Shown piece after piece: positions 32,534 to 41,632 of a stretch of 61,461 nucleotides of DNA. The notes beneath the pieces are model-generated. The model saw only the letters and a program-made list of their open reading frames with translations. It was not told where the DNA came from and searched no databases. The position numbers and the translations under genes were made by a program. Origin of the DNA: Methanomassiliicoccaceae archaeon UBA370 (GTDB taxonomy: Archaea; Thermoplasmatota; Thermoplasmata; Methanomassiliicoccales; Methanomethylophilaceae). The first letter of the stretch is position 1, and every line of letters begins with the position of its first letter. The stretch covers positions 1-61,461 of the forward strand of contig DAUY01000003.1 in assembly GCA_002505345.1 (NCBI GenBank). Reading direction: 5' to 3'.

Positions 32534-32632
32534 ATGAGCTTCAAGGGAAAGATCGAAGAGATTAAACAGAACAGCGCAAAGAAGAAAGAAAAGAAAGAAA
32601 AGGAAAAAGCAGAGAAGAAGGAAAAAGCGTAA
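32534..32632 (+). CDS. 32-residue Lys/Glu-rich microprotein
   Basis: The frame encodes MSFKGKIEEIKQNSAKKKEK then KEKEKAEKKEKA, a fully helical, charged peptide. It has its own promoter, with a TATA box between the two operator-like sites, and a GGGGGTACGAAA stretch before the ATG. The well-formed promoter is the main reason to believe it is expressed. Function is unknown; it is transcribed toward the convergent tetR gene. Confidence 0.5.
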   Translation: MSFKGKIEEIKQNSAKKKEKKEKEKAEKKEKA

Positions 32633-32681
32633 CACTTTCGATTCCGAATTTTTTCTTTGCCGCCTGAACGACGGCGATTTT

Positions 32682-33314
32682 TTACCTTCCTTCCATTGAT
32701 TTCAACTTGATGAGAATGTTCTCGCTATATATCCTGTTGAATCTGAACAGCTCTTTGTTCGGGTCGGAATCATTCATTTTGATCTTCATGAATGGATACA
32801 GGCCCACTGCGAACGAGATCTGATACAGTATGAAATCCTTCGCCGTGTCATCATCTATGCCGGGAACGAGGCCCTTGATCAATTCCTTAAGCGTCTGGAT
32901 ATATCCTTTTATCACGCTTTCCGGTCCGCTGTTGTATTCGGCTGATATCTTCTTCTCGATAGATGAGGAATGGAGGGACATGACGTCCATGATCCTCTTG
33001 TTCTTCATCATGACGTCCGTCCATGTGGTCGCTATCTCCTCTTTCATATACTTTTTTGAGGAGTCGAAACTGTCCGCTAGGTCGTTGCACAGGTTGTCGA
33101 GGTCTCTGAGAAGTATCTCCACCAGAATCTCGTCTTTCGTTCTGAAGTATTTGTATATCGCGGGACGGGTGATATTCAATTTCTTCGATATTTCTTCAAA
33201 TGTGAGGCCGGAATAATGCAGTTTGTCATACAGCTCCGCGGAAACGTCGAGTATGTCCGAGAACCTCTTCTCCTTGTTCTCTTTGCTGCGTGCCCTCTTG
33301 AATTTCAAATCCAT
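32682..33314 (-). CDS. TetR-family transcriptional regulator
   Basis: The 210-residue protein has an N-terminal HTH: LHYSGLTFEEISKKLNITRPAIYKYFRTKDEI (key parts LTFEEISKKLNIT and AIYKYFRTKDEI, residues about 34-64). The helical C-terminal domain binds the ligand and dimerises; the ligand is unknown. An operator-like inverted repeat lies 37-51 bp before its start and two more at the microprotein promoter. It is thus likely to repress itself and the divergent or neighbouring small gene. Confidence 0.9.
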   Translation of the reverse strand: MDLKFKRARSKENKEKRFSDILDVSAELYDKLHYSGLTFEEISKKLNITRPAIYKYFRTKDEILVEILLRDLDNLCNDLADSFDSSKKYMKEEIATTWTDVMMKNKRIMDVMSLHSSSIEKKISAEYNSGPESVIKGYIQTLKELIKGLVPGIDDDTAKDFILYQISFAVGLYPFMKIKMNDSDPNKELFRFNRIYSENILIKLKSMEGR

Positions 33315-33350
33315 AGTTCGGATCGACGATGGATTGTGCTGTAATAAATG

Positions 33351-33365
33351 TTTACACAGCGTAAA
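33351..33365. promoter_or_regulatory. operator-like repeat before the TetR gene
   Basis: TTTAC (33351-33355), a 5-bp spacer and GTAAA (33361-33365) form an inverted repeat with the same arm sequence and spacing as the two sites at 32458 and 32487. It lies 37-51 bp upstream of the TetR start codon. Confidence 0.5.
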
Positions 33366-33430
33366 TTAAGGCGAAGAGCGGTTCGAACAATTTGAACGGC
33401 CCTGTTCGGCGACCGAATGTTAACAAAGAG

Positions 33431-33503
33431 TGGACAGGGCGAGATTCGAACTCGCGACCTCTACAATGCCAATGTAGCGATCTTCCAACTGATCTACCTG
33501 CCC
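33431..33503 (-). tRNA. tRNA-Ala (GGC)
   Basis: Acceptor GGGCAGG pairs with CCTGTCC and includes the G3-U70 wobble pair that identifies alanine tRNAs. The anticodon stem CTACA/TGTAG encloses TTGGCAT, giving GGC. The discriminator is A. No intron is seen. Confidence 0.93.
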
Positions 33504-33552
33504 GGTAAGACTCAGTCATTAATTGTTCCTATTAAAGGTTTCCTAATGGCAT

Positions 33553-34977
33553 TCATTCGGATTTGCCGATGAAGCCCTCTACGAGGGTGGACTGGTACCT
33601 GTGGACTTCTCCCGGGATTGTTGTAGGATACTTGCCGCATACGCATGCCAGGCAAAGATCGGCTTCCGGAATGCCGACCGCCTCTATGAGTCCCTTCACA
33701 CTGATGTACGCCAGGCTGTCGGCGCCTATTATCTGGCAGATCTGGTCGACGGAATGGTCCGTCGCTATGAACTGGTCGCGTGTCTTCATGTCCACTCCGT
33801 AGTAGCATGGAGCTATTACCGGCGGACATCCGATGCGCACGTGCACCTCCGTAGCTCCGGCGCCCCTAAGCATGCTGATGAGCTTCTTCAGCGTCGTGCC
33901 GCGCACGATGCTGTCGTCCACGATCAGGATCCTCTTGCCTTTGACCGTGCTCTTTATAGGGTTCATCTTCGTGGATACGGCCGCCTCCCTCTGCCTCTGG
34001 TCAGGCAGGATGAACGTCCTTTCCGCAAAACGGTTCTTCATAAATCCCTCTTCGTAGGGGATTCTTGACTCGACCGAAAATCCTATCGCGTGCGCGCGCC
34101 CGGAATCGGGTATCGGCATGATGAGGTCCACGTCGGCCGGGCTTTCCCTCGCTAAGACCTCGCCGATCTTCCTCCTCACCTCATATACCTCGCGACCGTC
34201 CATTACCGAGTCTGGTCTGGCGAAGTACACCCATTCGAACATGCAATGGGCCTTGGGGCTCGATGTGTTGTACGGGTAGCTGATGATCTCGGTGGGGGTT
34301 ATCTCGACGATCTCGCCGGGCATCACGTCCCTGATGAGCTCCCCGTTCAACGCATCGATCGCAGCAGACTCGGAAACGAGCATGTACCCATCCCTTATCC
34401 TGCCGATGCACAGGGGCCTCATGCCTCTCGGGTCCCTTATTCCGAAAAGCCTGTTGTCCACGAGCATAACTAACGAAAATGCCCCGTCCAGCTCGCCGCA
34501 TGTGGCCTTGAGGGCCCTTATCGGATCTGAGTGCTGTGCGGAAAATTTGCTGAAAATCTTGGTGACGAGCTCGCTGTCCGAGTCCGTGAAGAAAGACCAT
34601 CCCGACGCGAGATACATCTCCTTGAGGACGTCGAAATTGGTAATGTCGCCGTTGTGGGCGATGGCCAGGGGGCCGTATCTCGTGGTGGCCGTCAGGGGTT
34701 GCGCGTTGCCGTCGATCTTAGTCCCCGTCGTCGGATATCTCACATGACCTATCCCGACGGTCCCGTGTAGCTTGCTGAGCATGTATTTGGGGAGGGCGGT
34801 CTGGACGAGTCCGCTGTCCTTGACCGTGTCTATGGTCCCCTCAGAATTGTATACGGATACTCCAGCACTCTCCTGTCCGCGGTGCTGGATTATCATGAGA
34901 GTTTTTTGCAGGGCAGGCACAACGTTGTTTTCGGCACTGATTCCCACAACACCGCAACTGTGTTTCGGCCCTGTCAT
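33553..34977 (-). CDS. purF: amidophosphoribosyltransferase
   Basis: The 474-residue protein begins MTGPKHSCGVVGIS. The Cys after the short leader is the class II glutaminase nucleophile, uncovered by cleavage. Motifs include IQHRGQESAGVSVY near residue 30, HNGDITNF near 101, and the PRPP loop ILIVDDSIVRGTTLKKLI near 347-364. Four C-terminal Cys (near CLACVCGKYP) could bind a [4Fe-4S] cluster as in Bacillus-type PurF. It makes phosphoribosylamine for purines. An in-frame start three codons upstream is possible. Confidence 0.95.
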   Translation of the reverse strand: MTGPKHSCGVVGISAENNVVPALQKTLMIIQHRGQESAGVSVYNSEGTIDTVKDSGLVQTALPKYMLSKLHGTVGIGHVRYPTTGTKIDGNAQPLTATTRYGPLAIAHNGDITNFDVLKEMYLASGWSFFTDSDSELVTKIFSKFSAQHSDPIRALKATCGELDGAFSLVMLVDNRLFGIRDPRGMRPLCIGRIRDGYMLVSESAAIDALNGELIRDVMPGEIVEITPTEIISYPYNTSSPKAHCMFEWVYFARPDSVMDGREVYEVRRKIGEVLARESPADVDLIMPIPDSGRAHAIGFSVESRIPYEEGFMKNRFAERTFILPDQRQREAAVSTKMNPIKSTVKGKRILIVDDSIVRGTTLKKLISMLRGAGATEVHVRIGCPPVIAPCYYGVDMKTRDQFIATDHSVDQICQIIGADSLAYISVKGLIEAVGIPEADLCLACVCGKYPTTIPGEVHRYQSTLVEGFIGKSE

Positions 34978-34986
34978 ACTTCTCAC

Positions 34987-35157
34987 TTAATCGTGGCACT
35001 TGGCCCAGGTGTAGCTCCTGAGCTTGGCGGTTTTACCATACCCGCAGGAAGCGCATGCGCCCTTCCTCACATGGTACGAGCGTTTTCCGCACCTGCGGCA
35101 TGGGATGTGAGTCCTGTTGCTGTTGTGTCTCCCCTTTGCCGATGTTCCAGTTCCCAT
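34987..35157 (-). CDS. rpl37e: ribosomal protein eL37
   Basis: The 56-residue protein starts MGTGTSAKGRHNSNRTHIPC. It has the zinc finger CRRCGKRSYHVRKGACASCGYG, that is CxxC and CxxC fourteen residues apart, and then a basic C-terminus ending YTWAKCHD. It lies between purF and the LSm gene, all leftward, as in many archaea. Confidence 0.93.
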   Translation of the reverse strand: MGTGTSAKGRHNSNRTHIPCRRCGKRSYHVRKGACASCGYGKTAKLRSYTWAKCHD

Positions 35158-35168
35158 TGTATCACTCC

Positions 35169-35384
35169 TTATGGCGAAATGTAAATTATGTTGTCTCCGC
35201 GCACTATTGCCATTCTGTGCTTGGCGACAGGCTGGCCCTCGACGAGCTCGTCGGCGTTCTTCAGCACTACGTTCATGAACTGATCGTATCCGTCGAGCAC
35301 GCCTCTGTACTCCCTCTTACCCCTGAGGACGACGATGACATTGTTGTTCACCGCTTTTCCCAGGATAGACAATGGTTTCATCAT
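35169..35384 (-). CDS. Sm-like RNA-binding protein (LSm)
   Basis: The 71-residue protein has both Sm motifs: VIVVLRGKREYRGVLDGYDQFMNVVL (Sm1, key residues LRGKREYRGVLDGYD) and HRMAIVRGDNIIYI (Sm2). Archaeal SmAP proteins form heptameric rings that bind U-rich RNA. The upstream ATG (35384) is doubled with a second ATG three bases on. It precedes eL37 by 11 bp, a conserved archaeal pair. Confidence 0.93.
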   Translation of the reverse strand: MMKPLSILGKAVNNNVIVVLRGKREYRGVLDGYDQFMNVVLKNADELVEGQPVAKHRMAIVRGDNIIYISP

Positions 35385-35450
35385 CTAAAGCCACCAGATG
35401 TCCATAAAGGGTTTACTATTTGAAGGTTTGTAGGTGGGTCATGCCCTTTA

Positions 35451-36566
35451 TCAGATGAACGCCCCTATTGCGGGTGCGTCCAAGCGGTCCATATCATAGA
35501 ATATTATCGCTTCCCTGATCCCGTCCGCACCCATCCCTGTGCCCATGAAGTGGTCGAGCATCGAGGCCCTCCAGAGAAGGTCGATCACCGATACTGCAAC
35601 GGTACCATAGTAAGCATTGGACATGGAGTCCTCGTATCCGGCGGAATCTATGTTGCTGTAAACGCTGCCCATGAAGCTCTCTCTCCTGTTGAGCAGGGAA
35701 ATGTATTGTGCCAGTACGTCTCTTCCGCTGCCCTCCAACGGCTTGAGGGGTATCTTGGATGCTGACGCGAAGGCTTTGTGGACCAGGTCGCCGTCGTCGT
35801 CCATCACCATCCACTCCAGGCTGTCCCCGTCCGCCATGAACATGTTCCAGTTCCATTTCTCGTCGCAGTAGATCGGTACGCTGAGAGGGTCATCGGAAGA
35901 CATGGACTCCATCGCGGCAGAGCGGGCCGCCTCGTCCAGATCGCCTATGTCGGGGCTTGTGTCCGGAACGACTTCCGAGATCGACATCACGTCTTCTGTC
36001 TGGGACATGTCCAATATGCGTCCCAGGCAGTAAGGGTCCGTGAACTTGGACAACGATACGGAGACCGACGTCCGTATTGCGGACGGGTCGCCCATCACCC
36101 CGGCTTCGATGCAGTTCCTGTAGAACTCTTCGTAGACCTTCTTGGATTCCCGGAATGCCGGATATATCCTTCCCGATGCCGCTTCGACCGCTGTTTTCGC
36201 CTCCGTCTCGGCATCGGCGCCTTTGCCGGTCCAAGCTCCCCTGCAGGAGAGATCGAGCTCCACGGAGACCTTCTCCCCCGCATATATGTGCAGGGGGAAC
36301 TGCCTGCAATAGGCCGGGCGGTGCTGGTACACGTCGCACTTCCTTCCGTTCAGGAAAACGCAGGACCCGTGTCCCTTCTTAAGTGCCAGTGCCAGATAAG
36401 AATCGGGGGGCCTTGTTTTCACGATTTTTTCGGGATGGTTCTTCTTGAAGAAATCCCTCTCTTCCGAAAGGACCTCCGGCTGGCAGAGACAGCACATTCC
36501 GCACTGCGGCGGACATTCGATGAACTTGCCCCTGACTTCCGAATAATCAACGTTGAAATCAACCAA
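35451..36566 (-). CDS. YkgJ-family Fe-S/zinc cysteine-cluster protein
   Basis: The 371-residue protein has the family N-terminus CPPQCGMCCLCQPE near residues 18-31, and GSCVFLNGRKCDVYQHRPAYCRQFP (key residues CVFL..KCDVYQHRPAYCR) near 66-92. The remaining about 260 residues are helical and not recognisable. The first cysteines resemble oxygen-sensitive metal sites; function is unknown. The gene overlaps pyrC by eight bases, so the pair is cotranscribed. Confidence 0.82.
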   Translation of the reverse strand: MVDFNVDYSEVRGKFIECPPQCGMCCLCQPEVLSEERDFFKKNHPEKIVKTRPPDSYLALALKKGHGSCVFLNGRKCDVYQHRPAYCRQFPLHIYAGEKVSVELDLSCRGAWTGKGADAETEAKTAVEAASGRIYPAFRESKKVYEEFYRNCIEAGVMGDPSAIRTSVSVSLSKFTDPYCLGRILDMSQTEDVMSISEVVPDTSPDIGDLDEAARSAAMESMSSDDPLSVPIYCDEKWNWNMFMADGDSLEWMVMDDDGDLVHKAFASASKIPLKPLEGSGRDVLAQYISLLNRRESFMGSVYSNIDSAGYEDSMSNAYYGTVAVSVIDLLWRASMLDHFMGTGMGADGIREAIIFYDMDRLDAPAIGAFI

Positions 36567-37821
36567 TGATATCCTCTCCCATTGTTTCTCCGCAGAACTC
36601 CCCGTCCTGCAGCTGCACCTCTCCTCTCACAAGCACCATATTGGGGAAAACGGCGCCCCATCCCTCGTAGGGCGTGTACCCTGCCTTGCTGTGGAGCCTG
36701 GAAGCACCGATCTGCTCTGTTTTTCGAAGATCGAAAATCGAAAGGTCGGCATCTTTTCCGACTTCGATCGACCCCTTGTTCATGCCGAATGCCCTTGCGG
36801 GTGCCGCGGAGCACATCTCTGCCACGAGCTGCATCGGTATGGTCCCCGACCTGACCATGTTCAGCAATATGGGCATCGTGGTCTCTACACCGGGTATCCC
36901 GCTTGGTGCCGAATCGAACTCCTGGCTCTTTTCATCTGCCGTGTGGGGCGCGTGGTCGCTGCCGATCATCGTCACCGAACCTTCCCCGAAAGACCTGTAA
37001 AGGGATTCCATCGTCTTCCTGTCCCTGAGCGGAGGGTTTACCTTGAACTTGGCACCGCGGCCTGTCCCGGCATCGAAAACCATGTGGTGAAGGGTAACTT
37101 CGGTTGTGAATCCCAGTGAAGACGCAAGTGCCAGAGACTCGGATGTTGTCACATGGCATATGTTGATCTTCATACCCTTGTAGGGAGAAAGTCGTCTTAT
37201 GGCGTTCACTTCGGCCGTCGCAGGGCGGTTCCTCAGGTGATCTGTGCAGTCGCGCTCGTACTCGTGCAGAAGCAGGCTGTCGTCTTCGGCGTGCACGCTG
37301 AGGACCTTTCCCGAAGCCTCAATATCCTTCATGGCCTTGTATATCGCCGTATCGTCATTGGTGAGTATTTCGCCCGTGGTCGAGCCCATGAAAAGTTTGA
37401 ACCCTGCAACCAGCGGGGCCATCTTGGACGGGGAACGGTTTTTGGATATCGCACCGAAAAGGCCGTAGTCGCAGTACGAACGGCCCCTTAGGCGGGCCTT
37501 CTTGTCTCTTACGGAATCGGCGTCCAACGCAGGCGGCTTTGTGTTGGGCATATCCAGCACGCAGGTGACCCCTCCGCAGACTGCTGAGATGGAACCTGTG
37601 CCGAAATCCTCCTTCTGGGTCATCCCCGGGTCTCTGAAATGCACATGTGGGTCGACCCCGCCGGGAAGAACTATGCGGCTGGTCCCTATATCTATGCGGT
37701 CGCCGCCCCTGTCGGCCTTGGGCCCTATGAATACGATCTTACCGTCGGTGATCCCTATCTCGGTGTCCTTCAGCTCTCCGCCGACGAACGCCCTGCCCGC
37801 AATGACTAGATCCGGTCCCAT
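36559..37821 (-). CDS. pyrC: dihydroorotase
   Basis: The 420-residue protein has the metal-binding motif DPHVHFRDPGMTQKEDF near residues 60-76, NTKPPALD near 95, HVTTSESL near 225 and SDHAPHTADEKS near 287-298. The length and layout are those of class I dihydroorotases, which close carbamoyl aspartate in pyrimidine synthesis. The bridging lysine may be in FKLFMGSTTGEI near 143. It is followed by AMMECR1 four bases away in the gene order and preceded by the YkgJ gene on overlap. Confidence 0.93.
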   Translation of the reverse strand: MGPDLVIAGRAFVGGELKDTEIGITDGKIVFIGPKADRGGDRIDIGTSRIVLPGGVDPHVHFRDPGMTQKEDFGTGSISAVCGGVTCVLDMPNTKPPALDADSVRDKKARLRGRSYCDYGLFGAISKNRSPSKMAPLVAGFKLFMGSTTGEILTNDDTAIYKAMKDIEASGKVLSVHAEDDSLLLHEYERDCTDHLRNRPATAEVNAIRRLSPYKGMKINICHVTTSESLALASSLGFTTEVTLHHMVFDAGTGRGAKFKVNPPLRDRKTMESLYRSFGEGSVTMIGSDHAPHTADEKSQEFDSAPSGIPGVETTMPILLNMVRSGTIPMQLVAEMCSAAPARAFGMNKGSIEVGKDADLSIFDLRKTEQIGASRLHSKAGYTPYEGWGAVFPNMVLVRGEVQLQDGEFCGETMGEDIIG

Positions 37822-37825
37822 GGCA

Positions 37826-38407
37826 TCATTTCCTGATTATTTCGCCCTTCGGCGAGGTCTCTGCGAATATCTCGCCTTCGAACCTGTCTATGGAGACGCC
37901 TTTCCTCTTCCATGCGTCCATAGGCAGACCCGCCTTCATCGACAGGTGGGATAAATACTCCTCTCTGTTCCAACCCCATTCCTCCGGGACCTGGGGCAGG
38001 AGCAGGCCGCGTCTGCCCATATAAGATATTATCAGGCCGTCGCGCCCGATCTCGATATTGTTGAGAAGTTCTTCGGTCGAAGAGAATCTGATGGGCTCCG
38101 GAGGCGTCAGTATCGTCACTTCGAAGACACATTCCGATGCTTCCCTTGACGTGAGAGGGGGGAAGCGGGGGTCGTGGCATGCCGAGCGGGCCGCCGACAC
38201 TATTGCCTCGCCCAGCGGGAGCACGGGCTCCGGATATCCTATGCATCCCCTCAATTCTCCGGAGGGATGTTCCGATATGGTCACGAAGGTACCGGAACGT
38301 CGGCCGAACCCCTCTTGGAACTCCGGATTTTCAGACCTTCCTTCGGTCTCGGCCTCCGCGGCCATCCTCGCGGCCCTTACCGCGACGCGACCCGATTCAA
38401 GATCCAT
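37826..38407 (-). CDS. AMMECR1-domain protein
   Basis: The 193-residue protein contains the conserved LRGCIGYPEP segment near residue 52, the following ACHDPRFPPLTSREA and the C-terminal LLLPQVPEEWGWNREEYLSHL region. The structure and function of this small archaeal and eukaryotic family are unclear; one proposal links it to RNA or amino acid modification. It overlaps the next upstream gene by 11 bases and is part of the long leftward group. Confidence 0.9.
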   Translation of the reverse strand: MDLESGRVAVRAARMAAEAETEGRSENPEFQEGFGRRSGTFVTISEHPSGELRGCIGYPEPVLPLGEAIVSAARSACHDPRFPPLTSREASECVFEVTILTPPEPIRFSSTEELLNNIEIGRDGLIISYMGRRGLLLPQVPEEWGWNREEYLSHLSMKAGLPMDAWKRKGVSIDRFEGEIFAETSPKGEIIRK

Positions 38408-38879
38408 CTTGCTCTTCGCTCGCAGGCTTCTTTTTTCTCCGGGTCACGGTCTTGGGGACCTCTTCCGGGGCATCGATGGCTATGGCCTTCGATTGCGCCT
38501 TCGGCCGCCTCTTGGGCTTGGCCTCCTCCGGTTCGGCCTTCTCCGCCTTTGCTTCCGTCTCCTCTTTGATGAAGTCGGGCACCGGCATGGACCTGATGGC
38601 GGCGTTGATGCCCATCATGATCTCGAATCCCGCGGTCATGAAGTGGCCCTGTATCTCCGGGTCCATGGCTATTTTGTAAATTTGCCTGACGGCATCTTCT
38701 GCGTTCTTCTTGGCCTTGTCCGCGTGCTGGCGGGCGCTGTCCTTTTTCTTTTCGAAAGCGTCCTCCGCCGCCTTCCTTTCCTTCTCGATCAGAGCCTCGA
38801 TGAACTCCCTGTTCTCGTTGAAGAAGTCCTCCATTTCCGACATGGAGCTGCCTCTGTCTTCTTTTCCGTCCTCGCCCAT
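38397..38879 (-). CDS. charged coiled-coil protein, unknown
   Basis: The 160-residue protein has an N-terminal acidic region, a long charged helix rich in Glu/Lys/Ala (about 24-70: EALIEKERKAAEDAFEKKKD) and a Lys/Pro/Glu-rich C-terminus that is probably disordered. One hydrophobic patch near 75-96 may be a helix. It lies four bases from the TRC40 gene and overlaps AMMECR1, which suggests a helper role for tail-anchored protein insertion, but no family is recognised. The start could be the internal MSEMEDFF. Confidence 0.6.
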   Translation of the reverse strand: MGEDGKEDRGSSMSEMEDFFNENREFIEALIEKERKAAEDAFEKKKDSARQHADKAKKNAEDAVRQIYKIAMDPEIQGHFMTAGFEIMMGINAAIRSMPVPDFIKEETEAKAEKAEPEEAKPKRRPKAQSKAIAIDAPEEVPKTVTRRKKKPASEEQDGS

Positions 38880-38883
38880 GGTG

Positions 38884-40077
38884 TCACCTTCCCTTGCTAT
38901 CGGCGTTCTGCCGTTTTAGTTTAACTGTAAGCTCTCCGCCCTTGAGTTCCGCGCCGACCACTTCGGCGTTCTTGAGGGTGAGAGGCAATGTGATGGTCCT
39001 CTTCTGACTTCCCACATGTATGATCAGAGAGTCGCCATCTCCTTTGAAGAGCTCCACCTTGTCCTTCTTGACGAAAGGCATCTTGATTATCAGGTTGTCC
39101 GTACCTCCCGACGTCTCGAAGCGCATGGGGCTCTCTGTTGCATATATCTCAGAAGGATCGGAATCCGCGAACACCATATCCGCCATGTGGTCCAGGCCTG
39201 ACGGGCCCCGCAGCTCGGTGGGCATCTGGTAGGCATACATCATCTTCAGCGGATCAAAGGCATGATGTATCTCGTCCATGTACCTCTCCTGCTCTGCCAG
39301 CCTTTCTTTGAAGTAGCCTTCCTCCAGCCCTTCTTTGGGATATACCTTGTTGACGATCAGACACTCCACCGTCTTGTTGTACAGACATATGTACGTGTAG
39401 GCGCGCATAGTTTCGTTTATCACCATGCGTTCCGGGTTCAGAACCAGGCGTATGGTGGTCACCTTGGGGTCCTCCAGGAGATACTTTACCTTCGACATCC
39501 TGTTCTTGATGTCCTCGATGCTGTCCATGACTTCCTTGTTCGGAAGAGGGAGGTCTATGACCTTGGAGACCGTAACTCTTGCTATGGAGACCACCCTCTT
39601 AAGCATGGAGTACATCCTGTCGATGTACCAGTTCGAGATATCCGGGAAGCTCAGAAGCCTCAGGGTCTCTCCGGTGGGCGCAGTGTCGATTATGACCACA
39701 TCGTAAGAGTCCTCTTCCTTGAACTGCAACACGTAGAAGAGGGCGGCAACCATCTCCATGCCCGGTATTATGGCCATCTCCTCCGCGGTGATGTCACCCA
39801 TCCCCTGCGATAGCATGAACGCCGATATGTAATCGCTGATGTCGGACCACTTGGTGCTCATCTCGTGGATGATGTCAACCTCCAGGGCGTCCAAGTTTTT
39901 CTCTATGTTCCGGATGTAAGGGGGGAGCTCGACCCCCAGGGAGTCGCCGAGGGAATGGGCCGAATCGGTGCTCATTATCACCGTCCTGTAGCCCTTCTGG
40001 GCCAGCCTGCGGGCGGTCGCCGCAGAGACAGAGGTCTTTCCGACCCCGCCTTTGCCGGTGTAAATGATGATCCTCAT
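38884..40077 (-). CDS. ArsA/Get3 (TRC40)-family ATPase
   Basis: The 397-residue protein starts MRIIIYTGKGGVGKTSVSAATA, with the deviant Walker A GKGGVGKTS at residues 8-16. Switch motifs DSAHSLGDSLG (near 46) and IDTAPTGETLRLL (near 150) follow. The C-terminal part (from about 300) is beta-rich and unlike eukaryotic Get3. Archaeal members are thought to deliver tail-anchored proteins, and the original family moves arsenite. I chose the ATG at 40077; a start at 40170 would place 31 extra residues before the P-loop. Confidence 0.88.
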   Translation of the reverse strand: MRIIIYTGKGGVGKTSVSAATARRLAQKGYRTVIMSTDSAHSLGDSLGVELPPYIRNIEKNLDALEVDIIHEMSTKWSDISDYISAFMLSQGMGDITAEEMAIIPGMEMVAALFYVLQFKEEDSYDVVIIDTAPTGETLRLLSFPDISNWYIDRMYSMLKRVVSIARVTVSKVIDLPLPNKEVMDSIEDIKNRMSKVKYLLEDPKVTTIRLVLNPERMVINETMRAYTYICLYNKTVECLIVNKVYPKEGLEEGYFKERLAEQERYMDEIHHAFDPLKMMYAYQMPTELRGPSGLDHMADMVFADSDPSEIYATESPMRFETSGGTDNLIIKMPFVKKDKVELFKGDGDSLIIHVGSQKRTITLPLTLKNAEVVGAELKGGELTVKLKRQNADSKGR

Positions 40078-40477
40078 GCGTTCTTCAATGCCTGTGCCGT
40101 ATAAAAGGTTAGAGAAAACACCATCGCAGCATGTGGCAGATGGAGAGATGCCGGGAAATGTCCAGAGCACCGGAGCAGCATATGTTGAATGATCGCCCGT
40201 CTACCGCACGACCGGGGACCGGGGCGCAGGGGACACGTAAAGAATGATATACCGGCCAGCGCGGACGGATTCTGCCAGGACTTTTTCGGAGCGCCCTGCG
40301 GCTGTCCTGGGCCGACAGCCTCGTTATGCCAGACACAGCAGATGACATAACGGAGACCCGTTTCCGTCATCGGCTGCGGTTTCGTTGACGCACCCGCCGC
40401 CCAGCAGGTACGTATGTTAAGAGAACTTAAACGTGAGAATAGGATACGATTCCGTGCGGTACCGACCGCAAAGGTAG
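40078..40477. other. 400-bp intergenic region with divergent promoters
   Basis: The leftward promoter of the TRC40 gene is suggested by TATAAAAGG near 40099. For the rightward operon an A/T-rich block lies near 40412-40445 (GTTAAGAGAACTTAAACG), but no clear TATA box. The 250 bp between hold no gene I can support and no obvious operator. Confidence 0.4.
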
Positions 40478-41632
40478 GTGGGCATAACGAACAAGAGATC
40501 GAAGGGAGAACTTTCGAATGCTGGCTCCGATGCTGTCGCAGAGGAGGGCCGGACCGTATGGGAACTGCTTGCGGAATGCGTGAGATCGACGAGCGACACG
40601 TCCTACGCCGTCCACGGTTTCCCTGTTACGGACCTTGCGAAAGCGGCAGGGTCCATGAACACGATAAACGAGAAGACCGCCCTGGAGTACGCGCTGGGCG
40701 ACTCCCTCCTGAAGAAGAGGTCCACGGTCATTGTGAAGAACGTAGGGATGAACGCGCTCGCGGACCCTCTGGTAATGGCCTCCACCCAGGGTCTGGTCGG
40801 TGGCGTCGTGATCATATCCGGCGATGACACCGGGGCCCAGGGAACCCAGGTACGCCAGGACACCAGGCCGTACGCCGAGGTGGCGTCCGTCCCGCTGGTG
40901 GAACTCGACACGGCCGCCGTGTGTCGTAGCCTCGAGACGGCGTTCGCGGAGTCCGAGCGGTATTCCAGGGTGGCGATTCTGAGGGCCACCGACATAGCCC
41001 TCAACAGCACGACCCGGGAAGAGCCTTTCCCGATACCCTCGGAACGCAGGTACGGCAGTCTCGCCGAAAGGGAGCTGAGCATGGAAGAGGGCGCCGAGCG
41101 CGCAGACAGGATTTTCAGGGGAGAGGCGGACGTCCCGGCGACCATCGGGAACACCGGCCGCATATTGAGCCTGTGCAGGAACTGCCCTTACAAACCCCTT
41201 CTGCAGTTCATCTCCGACGAGGGAATAGACGTCATAATCGACACAGGGTGCGTTTTACTTGCAAAGAGGAAGCCCTACAGCATAGGTGTTGCCAACTATG
41301 GCCTGGGATCTTCCATCGCCGTCGCCGCGAAGTCAACTGGAATAGCGGTCACCGGTGACTACGCTCTCCTCCATTCGGGGATAAATTCGCTGATAGACGT
41401 CTACGAGAGAGGCACCCCGCTTCTGACCATCATACTGAAGAACAAAAAGCTGGCCATGACCGGTGGGGAGAAGTGCTTCGATGTGGAGAGGTACATCCCT
41501 TGGGCCAATCCCGAGAAGATGGGGGTCGAAGAGGCCATCGAGGTTATCAGGGGGCCTGTGACGGGCCCCAGGACGATAGTGATAGAGACAAAATGTCCGG
41601 AAGGTGAGATCCATGAAGAAATTAGATATTGA
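40478..41632 (+). CDS. TPP-dependent 2-oxoacid enzyme, IorA-like without ferredoxin domain
   Basis: The 384-residue protein has the beginning of the pyrimidine domain (AVHGFPVTDL, EYALGDSLLKKRS) and a C-terminal TPP-binding domain: VTGDYALLHSGINSLIDV, with Gly-Asp and the following ILKNKKLAMTGG (near residues 290-330). This is the arrangement of indolepyruvate ferredoxin oxidoreductase alpha, but the C-terminal 4Fe-4S ferredoxin part is absent and no IorB gene follows. It starts at GTG and overlaps aksA by 20 bases. Its position makes it a candidate 2-oxosuberate decarboxylase in coenzyme B synthesis; that is inference. Confidence 0.8.
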   Translation: MGITNKRSKGELSNAGSDAVAEEGRTVWELLAECVRSTSDTSYAVHGFPVTDLAKAAGSMNTINEKTALEYALGDSLLKKRSTVIVKNVGMNALADPLVMASTQGLVGGVVIISGDDTGAQGTQVRQDTRPYAEVASVPLVELDTAAVCRSLETAFAESERYSRVAILRATDIALNSTTREEPFPIPSERRYGSLAERELSMEEGAERADRIFRGEADVPATIGNTGRILSLCRNCPYKPLLQFISDEGIDVIIDTGCVLLAKRKPYSIGVANYGLGSSIAVAAKSTGIAVTGDYALLHSGINSLIDVYERGTPLLTIILKNKKLAMTGGEKCFDVERYIPWANPEKMGVEEAIEVIRGPVTGPRTIVIETKCPEGEIHEEIRY

